A DNA stretch of 17,048 nt from Paracoccaceae bacterium (GTDB lineage: Bacteria; Pseudomonadota; Alphaproteobacteria; Rhodobacterales; Rhodobacteraceae). The first letter of the stretch is position 1. Every line of letters starts with the position of its first letter. Below the pieces are notes generated by a model. It saw only the letters and a list, made by a program, of their open reading frames with translations, made no database searches and was not told the origin of the DNA. The stretch covers positions 1 to 17,048 of the forward strand of contig WFTU01000362.1 of assembly GCA_015485375.1 (NCBI GenBank), written 5' to 3'. Positions 6,261 through 13,211 of the stretch are shown piece by piece. The translations under genes and the position numbers were made by a program.

Positions 6261-8785
6261 GCGTCGCCACCCGCATCGCCTTTCGCGAGTTGCGCGGCGG
6301 GCTGAAGGGCTTCCGCATCTTCCTGCTCTGCCTGACCCTCGGCGTCGCCGGCATCGCCGCCGTCGGTTCCGTGCGCACAGCCATCGAGCGCGGCCTGTCC
6401 GAAGAGTCGGGCGCCCTGCTGGGCGGCGATGCCGAAATCCTGTTCACCTACCGTTTTGCCGACGAGACCGAGCGCGCATGGATGGCCCAAAACGCCCTCG
6501 CCACCTCGGAAATCGCCGACTTCCGCTCCATGGTCACCCTGACCCGCGACGGGGAGCGCCAGCGCGCTTTGGTGCAGGTCAAGGCCGCCGACAGCGCCTA
6601 TCCGCTCTACGGCAGTCTCGGCCTTTCCCCCGAACAACCCGCGGCCGATGCCCTCGCCAGTATCGACGGGCGCCCCGGGCTGGTCGCGGCCAACACTCTG
6701 GTCGAGCGTCTGAACCTTGAAATCGGCGATACCCTGCGCCTCGGCAGCACCGATTTCCGCTTCTCGGCCATCCTGACGAAAGAGCCGGACAGCGCGGTCG
6801 GCGGTTTCTCCTTCGGTCCGCGCGTCATCGTCTCGCTCGATGCCGCCAAAGCCGCCGGTCTGGTCGCCCCCGGCACGCTGTTCACCAGCCATTATCGCCT
6901 GAAACTGCCCGCCGGCACCGACCTCGCCGCCCTGCAGGAACAGGCCGAAACCGCCCTTGCGGACCGCGGCATGCGCTGGAGCGATACCCGCGACGCCACC
7001 CCCACCCTCACCCGTTTCGTCGAGCGCCTGAGCGCCTTCCTCGTTATCGTCGGCCTCGCCGGTCTGGCGGTCGGCGGCGTCGGGGTCTCGGCCGCCGTGC
7101 GCGCCTATCTCGATGCCAAGAAACCGGTGATCGCCACCCTGAAAACCCTCGGCGCGAGCAGCCGCACGATCTTTGCCATCTATCTGGTGCAGATCGGCAT
7201 GCTGGCCCTGCTCGGCATTCTTTTCGGCCTGATCCTCGGCGTCGGCCTGCCCATCCTTCTGGGTCCGGTTTTCGGCAACGCCCTGCCGGTCCCCGCCCGT
7301 TTTGCCATATACCCCGCGCCGGTGATCGAGGCGACAACCTACGGCCTGCTCACCGCCGCCATTTTCTCGATCTGGCCACTGGGGCGCGCTCTCAACATCC
7401 GCGCAGCCGGATTGTTCAGGGACGAATCCAGCACCGCCCGCCGCACCCCGAAATGGTATTTCGTCCTGCTGGTCGCAGCCCTTGCCGCCCTGCTGGTCGC
7501 CTCCGCCGCATGGTTTTCCGGCGTGCCAAAACTGGCGCTCTGGTCGGCCTTCGGCGTGATCTTCGCCCTCGGCGCGCTTCTGCTCACCGCCCTCCTGACC
7601 AAGGCGCTGGCACGCAGACTGTCGCGCAGTCGCCTGACGCGCGGCCGCCCCGTCCTGCGGCTGGCGCTCGGCGCCATCGGCGGCCCGGGCGGCGAGGCCG
7701 GATCGGTGATCCTCTCGCTCGGTCTCGGGCTGGCGGTGCTGGCCACCATCGGCCAGATCGACACCAACATGCGCCGCACCATTGCCGAGGAACTGCCCAC
7801 CGTCGCCCCCTCCTATTTCTTCGTCGATATCCAGAAAGACCAGTTCGACGGGTTCACCGAAATCACCGGCAGCACCGAAGGCATCACCAAGGTGCAAAGC
7901 GCGCCGATGCTGCGCGGTATCATCTCAAAAGTGAACGGCATCCCCGCCGCCGAAGCCCTCGGCGAAAGCTGGGTGCTGGAGGGCGACCGCGGCATTACCT
8001 ACGCCGCCACCCCGCCCGAGGGCAACGACTTGGTAGAAGGCGCATGGTGGCCCGAAGACTACACCGGCCCGCCGCAAATGAGCTTCTCCGCCCATGATGC
8101 CGAAGAACTCGGCCTGAAACTCGGCGACGAGGTCACCGTCAATGTGCTGGGGCGCAACCTCACGGCCACGGTCGTTGCTTTCCACAAGGCGGATTTTTCC
8201 TCGATGGGCATCAATTTCGTGATGATAGTCAACCCCGCCGCATTGCAAGCCGCCCCGCATACCTACATCGCCACGGTTTACGGCGATACGACAGCCGATG
8301 CGCCCCTGCTCGATGCGCTCTCTGCCCGCTATCCCAATATCACCGCCATCCGCGTCACCGACGCCATCGAGCGGGTCAGCGATATGCTCAACGGCATTGC
8401 TTCCGCCATCCGCTGGGGTGCCGCCGTGACCCTGCTCACCGGTTTCACCGTGCTGATCGGCGCCGCCGCCGCGGGCGAACGCCAGCGGATTTACGAGGCC
8501 GCCCTGCTCAAGACCCTCGGCGCACCCCGTCCCCGCATCCTCGCCAGCTTCGCCCTGCGCTCCGCCATTCTGGGCGCCGCCGCGGGACTGGTCGCCATCG
8601 GCGCGGGCGCGCTCGCGGGCTGGGCCGTCATGACCTTCATCATGGACGTGGAATTCCGCCTCGCGCTCCCGTCGGCCATCCTGATCGTCACCGGCGGCGC
8701 CCTCGCCAGCCTGCTTGCCGGACTGGCCTTTGCCTGGCGTCCGCTCTCGGCCCGCCCCGCGCGGGTGCTTCGGGCGCGCGAATAG
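6257..8785 (+). CDS. ybbP: ABC transporter permease, FtsX family, YbbP-like
   Basis: An 842-residue inner-membrane protein. One membrane helix near residues 20-38 is followed by a large periplasmic domain (about 40-255). A cluster of helices follows (about 259-283, 305-335, 355-377, 401-421, 428-449, 482-500), then a second periplasmic domain (about 505-710). The last three helices are near 716-740, 770-795 and 805-828. The FtsX coupling segments are visible twice: LDAKKPVIATLKTLGASSRTI and the C-terminal YEAALLKTLGAPRPRI. Ten helices and two periplasmic domains fit the YbbP type, as opposed to the four-helix MacB or LolC/E permeases. It starts inside the ybbA stop (ATGA), so it is translated with its ATPase. 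No terminator is evident before the next gene, 116 bp on. Confidence 0.93.
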   Translation: MSVATRIAFRELRGGLKGFRIFLLCLTLGVAGIAAVGSVRTAIERGLSEESGALLGGDAEILFTYRFADETERAWMAQNALATSEIADFRSMVTLTRDGERQRALVQVKAADSAYPLYGSLGLSPEQPAADALASIDGRPGLVAANTLVERLNLEIGDTLRLGSTDFRFSAILTKEPDSAVGGFSFGPRVIVSLDAAKAAGLVAPGTLFTSHYRLKLPAGTDLAALQEQAETALADRGMRWSDTRDATPTLTRFVERLSAFLVIVGLAGLAVGGVGVSAAVRAYLDAKKPVIATLKTLGASSRTIFAIYLVQIGMLALLGILFGLILGVGLPILLGPVFGNALPVPARFAIYPAPVIEATTYGLLTAAIFSIWPLGRALNIRAAGLFRDESSTARRTPKWYFVLLVAALAALLVASAAWFSGVPKLALWSAFGVIFALGALLLTALLTKALARRLSRSRLTRGRPVLRLALGAIGGPGGEAGSVILSLGLGLAVLATIGQIDTNMRRTIAEELPTVAPSYFFVDIQKDQFDGFTEITGSTEGITKVQSAPMLRGIISKVNGIPAAEALGESWVLEGDRGITYAATPPEGNDLVEGAWWPEDYTGPPQMSFSAHDAEELGLKLGDEVTVNVLGRNLTATVVAFHKADFSSMGINFVMIVNPAALQAAPHTYIATVYGDTTADAPLLDALSARYPNITAIRVTDAIERVSDMLNGIASAIRWGAAVTLLTGFTVLIGAAAAGERQRIYEAALLKTLGAPRPRILASFALRSAILGAAAGLVAIGAGALAGWAVMTFIMDVEFRLALPSAILIVTGGALASLLAGLAFAWRPLSARPARVLRARE

Positions 8786-8819
8786 TGGTAAAATGATACG
8801 CAAACGTGATGCAAATCCC

Positions 8820-8848
8820 TTGAAAAGGCACCGCGTAATGACGATATT
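8820..8848 (+). promoter_or_regulatory. Probable promoter of the Bax-inhibitor family gene
   Basis: TTGAAA (8820-8825) and GATATT (8843-8848) are 17 bp apart, matching the housekeeping consensus at 5/6 and 4/6 bases. CTTGAAA with a CGATAT element also resembles an RpoH (heat-shock) promoter, so either sigma factor is possible. Just upstream are two similar half-sites, TGATACGCAAA (8794-8804) and TGATGCAAA (8807-8815), which could bind a regulator. Confidence 0.5.
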
Positions 8849-8901
8849 AAACGCATGGCGCAACACACCCGTTGCGCGTCGCTAATTTATGGAGGGTCCT
8901 G

Positions 8902-9669
8902 ATGGCCGAATTTGATACTGTCCGCCGCGCCGGTGCCGGAGTCCGCACAGCGGAAATCGACGCGGGTTTGCGGGCACATATGAACAAGGTCTATGGCCTG
9001 ATGTCCGTTGGCCTGATCGTCACCGGCATTGTTTCCTATTTCGTCGGTATGGATCTGAGCGCCGCCGTAAACGGCGAGCCGACACGGTTCCTGTCCTACG
9101 GCGTAATCAATGCCATGTTCAGCTCGCCGCTGATGTATCTGATCATGTTCGCCCCGCTGATCATGGTCTTCATGTTCGGCGCGGCCGTGAACCGCATGTC
9201 GCAGTCCGGCGCGCAGATGTTCTTCTACGCTTTTGCCGCCGTCATGGGCCTGTCGATCAGCTCGATCTTCGTGGTCTACACCGGCTTCTCGATCGCGCAG
9301 ACGTTCTTCGTTACCGCGATTGCCTTCGCCAGCCTGTCGCTCTGGGGCTATACCACCAAGAAAGACATCTCCGGCTGGGGCAGCTTCCTCTTCATGGGGC
9401 TGGTCGGCATCATCGTGGCGTCGATCGTCAACATCTTCCTGCAAAGCTCCGCCGTGATGTTCGCGGTTTCCGCCCTCGGCGTGCTGATCTTTGCCGGCCT
9501 GACAGCCTATGACACGCAGAAGATCAAGAACCAGTACCTGCAGGTCCGCACCCAGCCGAATGGCGAGGCGATGGCCGGCAAGATGGCTGTCTACGGGGCG
9601 CTGAGCCTCTATCTGGACTTCATCAACCTGTTCCTGATGCTGCTGCGCCTGTTCGGCAACCGCAACTAG
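8902..9669 (+). CDS. Bax inhibitor-1 / YccA-YetJ family membrane protein
   Basis: A 255-residue integral membrane protein with seven hydrophobic segments (about 31-50, 75-93, 104-126, 130-150, 160-182, 186-203, 231-250) after a short polar N-terminus. The late signatures AYDTQ (Asp204) and LYLDFINLF (Asp239) match the acidic pair that forms the pH-sensitive calcium-leak site in bacterial BI-1 homologues such as YetJ. Some relatives (YccA) instead modulate the FtsH protease. The ATG at 8902 follows a strong GGAGG (8891-8895) by six bases. An alternative TTG at 8872 has no Shine-Dalgarno. It has its own likely promoter and a clear terminator, so it is probably monocistronic. Confidence 0.93.
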   Translation: MAEFDTVRRAGAGVRTAEIDAGLRAHMNKVYGLMSVGLIVTGIVSYFVGMDLSAAVNGEPTRFLSYGVINAMFSSPLMYLIMFAPLIMVFMFGAAVNRMSQSGAQMFFYAFAAVMGLSISSIFVVYTGFSIAQTFFVTAIAFASLSLWGYTTKKDISGWGSFLFMGLVGIIVASIVNIFLQSSAVMFAVSALGVLIFAGLTAYDTQKIKNQYLQVRTQPNGEAMAGKMAVYGALSLYLDFINLFLMLLRLFGNRN

Positions 9670-9690
9670 GGTCACAGACCACAGACACCG

Positions 9691-9720
9691 AAAAGGCCGG
9701 GGCTCGCTCCGGCCTTTTTT
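9691..9720 (+). terminator. Rho-independent terminator of the Bax-inhibitor family gene
   Basis: AAAAGGCCGG (9691-9700) pairs with CCGGCCTTTT (9709-9718) around an 8-base loop, with six T at 9715-9720. It lies 21 bases after the stop codon. Confidence 0.92.
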
Positions 9721-9746
9721 GTTGCCCGCCTTCCGAAGGTTAACAA

Positions 9747-9770
9747 AACCACTAAACCGGTTTAATGGTT
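9747..9770. repeat. 24-bp palindrome, copy 1 of the ACTAAACCGGTTTAGT family
   Basis: AACCACTAAACC at 9747-9758 is followed by its reverse complement with one mismatch (GGTTTAATGGTT). It lies between two facing terminators, downstream of both neighbouring genes, so it is badly placed to be a promoter operator. The same core recurs at 15756 and 15856. Confidence 0.8.
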
Positions 9771-9804
9771 CGATACGCCCGCCGGAAAACCCGCACCCGA
9801 ACAC

Positions 9805-9835
9805 AAAAAAACCGCCGGAAAGACCGGCGGCTTTC
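9805..9835 (-). terminator. Rho-independent terminator of rpmG
   Basis: Read on the minus strand, CCGCCGG (complement of 9824-9830) pairs with CCGGCGG (complement of 9812-9818) around a 5-base loop. Seven T follow (the A run at 9805-9811). It starts about 25 bases after the rpmG stop. Confidence 0.92.
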
Positions 9836-9859
9836 TGAAATCCGTAAAGGCGGCAAGAC

Positions 9860-10027
9860 CTACTTGATCTTGCCTTCTTTATATTCGACGTGCTTGCGCA
9901 CAACCGGATCGTATTTCATTTTGACCATTTTCTCGGTCATGGTGCGCGAATTCTTTTTCGTCACATAGAAGTGACCGGTGCCCGCGGTGGAATTCAGGCG
10001 GATCTTGATAGTTGTTGGCTTCGCCAT
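9860..10027 (-). CDS. rpmG: 50S ribosomal protein L33
   Basis: A 55-residue basic protein, MAKPTTIKIRLNSTAGTGHF at the start and VRKHVEYKEGKIK at the end. The KKNSRTMTEKMVKMKYDP block is typical of L33, a small protein of the large ribosomal subunit near the E site. It has no CxxC pairs, so it is the zinc-free form. The ATG at 10025-10027 follows GAGGAG (complement of 10036-10041) by eight bases. It has its own promoter, a structured leader of about 65 bases and a terminator, so it is likely monocistronic although it follows the NUDIX gene on the same strand. Confidence 0.97.
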   Translation of the reverse strand: MAKPTTIKIRLNSTAGTGHFYVTKKNSRTMTEKMVKMKYDPVVRKHVEYKEGKIK

Positions 10028-10040
10028 GTGTCCATCTCCT

Positions 10041-10083
10041 CGCGGGATCCCCGCGTTTATCTGCATACAGGGCGCAAGCGCCC
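10041..10083 (-). other. Two hairpins in the rpmG leader
   Basis: CGCGGG/CCCGCG (10041-10055) with a 3-base loop touches the rpmG Shine-Dalgarno directly. GGGCGC/GCGCCC (10070-10083) with two bases between the arms lies just before it. Both are inside the leader expected from the promoter at 10100-10127. They could control translation, for example by ribosomal-protein feedback, but no known leader family is recognised. Confidence 0.45.
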
Positions 10084-10099
10084 GAAAACTGGAAATGGC

Positions 10100-10127
10100 C
10101 TTCTACACCCGTGGGGGCCGGAGTCAA
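10100..10127 (-). promoter_or_regulatory. Promoter of rpmG
   Basis: On the minus strand TTGACT (complement of 10122-10127) is followed after 16 bp by TAGAAG (complement of 10100-10105). The -35 matches five of six bases and its CTTGACT form is typical of ribosomal and tRNA promoters in this group. The expected start is near 10093, about 65 bases before the ATG. Confidence 0.6.
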
Positions 10128-10149
10128 GTCCCTCCGACAGCAAAATCGC

Positions 10150-10830
10150 TCAAAGCAGGCTGAAATGCGAGCGCGTCTCGTCGTGGTGGAAAAACGGCGT
10201 GCGGCGCGGGGTGGCAGGGTCGGCGCGAATGGCCAGAACCTCGGACAGGACCACCTCGGTAATGAACGGCAGGTCGAGCGATTTTGCCTCGTCCAGATCG
10301 ATCCAGTGCAAATGGCTGAGTTCGTCCGACGCTTCGGAAAAATCCTCGGGCGAGCCATACACCGCCCCCGCATCCGCCATGAAAAACCGCGCATCGAAGC
10401 GCCGCGGCCGCCCGGGGGGAGTCACTGCACGAAACACGAAACGGAACACATCGGCGCGCGGCAGCAATCCGCGCCCGAAAAACCCGCGCCAGTCCTCGGG
10501 CGGTTCCTCCGGTCCCCGCCCTTCGATCCCGAGCATCAGGCCCGTTTCCTCCCAGAGTTCCCGCACCGCCGCCATGGCCGAGGCCACGCCGGACCTTTCG
10601 GGCGCCTGCTTCGCCAGTTTGACCGCCTCGCTCTCGGGCAAGGGGCGCGCCGGATCAACGGAATAGTCCGCTTCATCCACCGCTCCGCCGGGAAAGACAT
10701 ATTTGTTCGGCATGAAAACGGCACCCGATCCGCGCTGTCCCATCAGAACCTGATCGCGGCCCTTGTGTTCACGCAGCAATATCACCGTCGCCGCATCGCG
10801 GATCACCCGCCGTTTTTCCGCTTCATCCAT
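10150..10830 (-). CDS. NUDIX hydrolase, NUDT19-like with split NUDIX box
   Basis: A 226-residue protein with a NUDIX fold. The box is broken: its first half, VFPGGAVDE (45-53), is separated by a Pro/Glu-rich insert of about 30 residues from the second half RELWEETG (90-97), which holds the metal-binding glutamates. This insert is a known trait of the NUDT19/RP2p group, which hydrolyses CoA and acyl-CoA; that activity is only inferred here. The ATG at 10828-10830 follows GAAGGG by eight bases. Part of that site lies in a small hairpin (CTTCG/CGAAG, 10841-10855). It is 65 bp downstream of the DUF983 gene on the same strand and probably shares its transcript. Confidence 0.88.
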   Translation of the reverse strand: MDEAEKRRVIRDAATVILLREHKGRDQVLMGQRGSGAVFMPNKYVFPGGAVDEADYSVDPARPLPESEAVKLAKQAPERSGVASAMAAVRELWEETGLMLGIEGRGPEEPPEDWRGFFGRGLLPRADVFRFVFRAVTPPGRPRRFDARFFMADAGAVYGSPEDFSEASDELSHLHWIDLDEAKSLDLPFITEVVLSEVLAIRADPATPRRTPFFHHDETRSHFSLL

Positions 10831-10895
10831 CAGGAAAACCCTTCGCTAACCGAAGCGCAATATCCCCCGCGCCGCCCGCCGTGTCCAGCGCGACG

Positions 10896-11315
10896 TCAGG
10901 TTCCGTTGGTGTGGCTGATATCCTCGCCGCCAAAACCATACATGCGCTTGGCCCACTGTATGGCGACAAATATGCCCTTCAGGCGCGGCAGCAAAAACAG
11001 CGCCAGCAGCAGAAACACGATGGAAAAGCCGAGCGCCATCATCCAGCCCTCGGGGCGGAAAACCTCGAACACGATCAGCATCAGCGGCGCCAGCAGGTGC
11101 CCGGTGACAAGGATCGTCGCCCAGGCCGGTCCGTCGTCCGCACGCTGATGGTACAGTTCCTCGCCGCACACCGGACAGGTGTCACGCACGGTCAGGTAAC
11201 CGTTCATCAGGGGGCCGCTGCCGCAATTGGGGCATTTGCACTTCCAGCCACGCAGCAATGCAGGCTTGAGCGGGCGCACCGGTAGTGTGTCCAGAATCGG
11301 ATTTTTGTCTTCCAT
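10896..11315 (-). CDS. DUF983 family zinc-ribbon membrane protein
   Basis: A 139-residue protein. Two Cys pairs (CPNC, 28-31, and CPVC, 47-50) form a likely zinc ribbon in the cytosolic N-terminus. Two membrane helices (about 66-86 and 91-111) and a short positively charged tail follow. This matches DUF983, a family of unknown function common in alphaproteobacteria. The start codon at 11313-11315 has no good Shine-Dalgarno (only GAAACGG nearby), so the start is less sure. It is divergent from the EF-hand gene and sits upstream of the NUDIX gene. Confidence 0.88.
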   Translation of the reverse strand: MEDKNPILDTLPVRPLKPALLRGWKCKCPNCGSGPLMNGYLTVRDTCPVCGEELYHQRADDGPAWATILVTGHLLAPLMLIVFEVFRPEGWMMALGFSIVFLLLALFLLPRLKGIFVAIQWAKRMYGFGGEDISHTNGT

Positions 11316-11479
11316 CAGCCGTTTCTAGCAAGTGATCCCCGAATAAACAGTGGGACAAGCTGTCTTGCGGCGGGATGTCGCGAGCGCAAATTTTTTTCGA
11401 CGGAATCCCCGCGCTGCCCCGTTCTACTTTGTGAAGGCAGGCAGAAGCGTGCCTCGAGCAACACGAAAAGGAGCATACA
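11316..11479. other. Divergent gap between the DUF983 and EF-hand genes
   Basis: A 164-bp gap that should hold promoters for both directions. I see no confident -35/-10 pair. A run of seven T (11391-11397) precedes GGAAT (11402-11406) and CGTT (11420-11423), reminiscent of ECF promoters but with a spacer of only 13 bp. The strong Shine-Dalgarno AAAGGAG (11467-11473) belongs to the EF-hand gene. Confidence 0.4.
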
Positions 11480-12154
11480 ATGAAAAAGAGCCTGACAACC
11501 GCCCTCGTTATCACCCTCGCAGGCATGGGGGTCGCCGGTGCCGCAAGCGCCGGTCAACACCGGATCAAACTTCCGTCGTTCGAGGAACTCGACACCAATG
11601 GCGACGGCAGCATCACCCGTGCGGAACTCGATGCGAAACACGCTGCCAAATTCGCCGAAAACGACCTGAACGGCGACGGTTTCCTTGATGCGACCGAACT
11701 GCTTCAGGCCGCCAAGGACCGCCCCGCCAAAGGCCCGCGCGCCAAGGATCGCCCGATGCCGGGGGCCGGAAATGCCGATGACATGGTCGCGAAAATCATG
11801 GAAAACGGCGACACCGACGGTGACGGACAGATTTCGAAAGACGAGGCCAAAGGTCCGCTGGCCCGCAACTTCGACAAGGCCGACAGCAACGGCGACGGTT
11901 TCATCGACGCCGACGAACTGAAGGCCGGCCTGGCGAAACGCGCCGAAGAACGCGGCCCGCGCAAATCGCCCGGGGAACGCATCGCCATGCTGATCGAGCG
12001 CGCCGATACCGACGGTGACGGCAAGCTGAGCCTCGAGGAGGCCAAGCCGCGCAATGACGGCAAGCTCTTCGAACGGATGGATGCCGACGGTGACGGAGCG
12101 GTCACCAAAGAGGAATGGGATACAGCCATCGCCGCGCACCGCAACGGCAACTGA
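11480..12154 (+). CDS. Secreted calcium-binding protein with six EF-hands
   Basis: A 224-residue protein with a Sec signal peptide (1-24, cleaved after AASA) and six canonical EF-hand loops, each DxxGDG...E: residues 38-49, 62-73, 111-122, 135-146, 176-187 and 201-212. They form three pairs with 24-25 residue spacing, joined by basic or Pro-rich linkers (about 79-95 and 153-168). All six loops keep Asp at positions 1 and 5 and Glu at 12, so all should bind calcium. Bacterial relatives are periplasmic or extracellular and poorly understood. The start follows AAAGGAG by six bases. A hairpin and 67 bp separate it from the ECF sigma gene, so it may be the target or partner of that module. Confidence 0.9.
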   Translation: MKKSLTTALVITLAGMGVAGAASAGQHRIKLPSFEELDTNGDGSITRAELDAKHAAKFAENDLNGDGFLDATELLQAAKDRPAKGPRAKDRPMPGAGNADDMVAKIMENGDTDGDGQISKDEAKGPLARNFDKADSNGDGFIDADELKAGLAKRAEERGPRKSPGERIAMLIERADTDGDGKLSLEEAKPRNDGKLFERMDADGDGAVTKEEWDTAIAAHRNGN

Positions 12155-12161
12155 TCCTTCC

Positions 12162-12194
12162 GGCAGGCCGTGCGATCCGTGCGGCCTGTCATTT
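12162..12194 (+). terminator. Hairpin between the EF-hand gene and the sigma gene
   Basis: GGCAGGCCG (12162-12170) pairs with CGGCCTGTC (12182-12190), nine pairs with one G-U, around an 11-base loop. It is followed only by ATTTC. It may be a weak terminator or a processing/stability hairpin. Confidence 0.45.
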
Positions 12195-12215
12195 CGCACC
12201 CAAGGGGCCTATATC
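12186..12215 (+). promoter_or_regulatory. Possible promoter of the ECF sigma operon, leaderless
   Basis: CTGTCA (12186-12191) and TATATC (12210-12215) are 18 bp apart, each matching four of six consensus bases. The start would fall at about 12221-12223, on the first ATG of the sigma gene. This fits the lack of a usable Shine-Dalgarno there. Confidence 0.35.
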
Positions 12216-12221
12216 TGACGG

Positions 12222-12806
12222 ATGACCATGGCGTTTGATGCAATGTCCGATACCGGCGACGAGGAACTCCTCGCGCTCTATGCGACCGGAGACCAGGCCT
12301 CGGCCCGCGCTCTGATGCTGCGCCATGCACCGCGGATACTGGGCCTCGCCACCCGAATGCTGAAGGACCAGACCGAGGCCGAGGATGTGACGCAGGAGGC
12401 CATGCTGCGCCTCTGGAAGATCGCACCGGACTGGCGCAGCGGCGAGGCCAAGGTCTCCACCTGGCTCTACCGCGTTGCCAGCAACCTTTGCTCCGACCGG
12501 CTGCGCAAACGCCGCGGTGTCGGGCTGGACGAGGCACCGGAGATCGAGGACGACGGATTGAGCGCCGAGGAACAGATGATACAGGCGGACCGCGGCAAGG
12601 CCCTGAACATCGCCATGGAGCGCCTGCCCGACCGCCAGCGACTGGCCCTGACGCTCCGGCATTTTCAGGAGCTGTCGAACCCCGAGATCGCCGGGGTGCT
12701 GGAAACCAGCGTCGAGGCCGTCGAAAGCCTGCTGTCGCGCGGTCGCCGCGCGTTGGCAAAAGATTTACAGAAACAGCGTTCGGCCCTCGGGCTGACGCAG
12801 GAATGA
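12222..12806 (+). CDS. ECF-family RNA polymerase sigma factor
   Basis: A protein of up to 194 residues with sigma-2 (about 27-98, including the TEAEDVTQEAMLRLWK and STWLYRVASNLCSDRLRKR blocks) and sigma-4 (about 126-180, LPDRQRLALTLRHFQELSNPEIAGVLETSVEAVESLLSRGR). It has no sigma-1.1 or sigma-3 domain, which defines the ECF type. It directs RNA polymerase to a set of stress promoters that cannot be named from this window. The start is uncertain: ATG codons lie at 12222, 12228 and 12243, and none has a good Shine-Dalgarno. It is followed 12 bp later by a small membrane protein and then a CnrX-like sensor, which suggests control by sequestration at the membrane. Confidence 0.92.
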   Translation: MTMAFDAMSDTGDEELLALYATGDQASARALMLRHAPRILGLATRMLKDQTEAEDVTQEAMLRLWKIAPDWRSGEAKVSTWLYRVASNLCSDRLRKRRGVGLDEAPEIEDDGLSAEEQMIQADRGKALNIAMERLPDRQRLALTLRHFQELSNPEIAGVLETSVEAVESLLSRGRRALAKDLQKQRSALGLTQE

Positions 12807-12818
12807 AAGGAGAAGACC

Positions 12819-13208
12819 ATGACCGGAAAACATGAAAACCCTGTCGATCTGGATGGTTTCTTCGATGAAGCCCGCAAGGGCGAACCGGAACTGTCCATGC
12901 GCCTGATGGAGAATATCCTCGGCGACGCGGCGGAGGTAAGCGCGGCGCGCCAGCCTGCCGCCCCTGTCGCCGCACCGCGCCGCAAGGGTTGGCTGCGCAC
13001 CCTGCTGGCCCCGATCGGCGGCATTCCGGCGGCCATCACGCTTGCCACCTGTGCCGTGCTGGGCATCGGCGTCGGCTATGCGGGCACGGATACGCTTGAA
13101 TCCCTCCCCGGCATGGGCACAATCGTTTCGGCCATCGGGGACGACCCGCTGGACGATTTCAGCTTCGGCTACACTGAATCCATCAGCGAATTCCTTTCGG
13201 AAGGCTAG
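12819..13208 (+). CDS. Small single-pass membrane protein, candidate anti-sigma factor
   Basis: I recognise no domain. The 129 residues divide into an acidic/polar N-terminus (about 1-50), a basic stop (RRKGWLR, 54-60), one membrane helix (about 62-88) and a short acidic periplasmic tail (89-129). The positive-inside rule puts the N-terminus in the cytosol. This topology, and the position between an ECF sigma gene and a CnrX-like gene, resembles CnrY-type anti-sigma factors, which hold the sigma factor with a short cytosolic segment. That role is inference. There is no zinc-binding ASD motif (HxxxCxxC). The Shine-Dalgarno AAAGGAGA (12806-12813) overlaps the sigma stop codon, and the ATG follows six bases on. 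The next gene starts three bases after its stop. Confidence 0.85.
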   Translation: MTGKHENPVDLDGFFDEARKGEPELSMRLMENILGDAAEVSAARQPAAPVAAPRRKGWLRTLLAPIGGIPAAITLATCAVLGIGVGYAGTDTLESLPGMGTIVSAIGDDPLDDFSFGYTESISEFLSEG

Positions 13209-13211
13209 ACC

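Noticed and set aside
6005..7897. A 630-codon open frame on the minus strand across ybbA and ybbP
   Set aside because: Low-complexity Gly/Glu/Gln-rich translation antisense to two well-supported genes; a composition artefact.
11402..11423. GGAAT and CGTT as an EcfG/ECF promoter before the EF-hand gene
   Set aside because: The spacer is 13 bp, where 16-17 bp is needed, and no second copy with the same layout is seen before the sigma gene.
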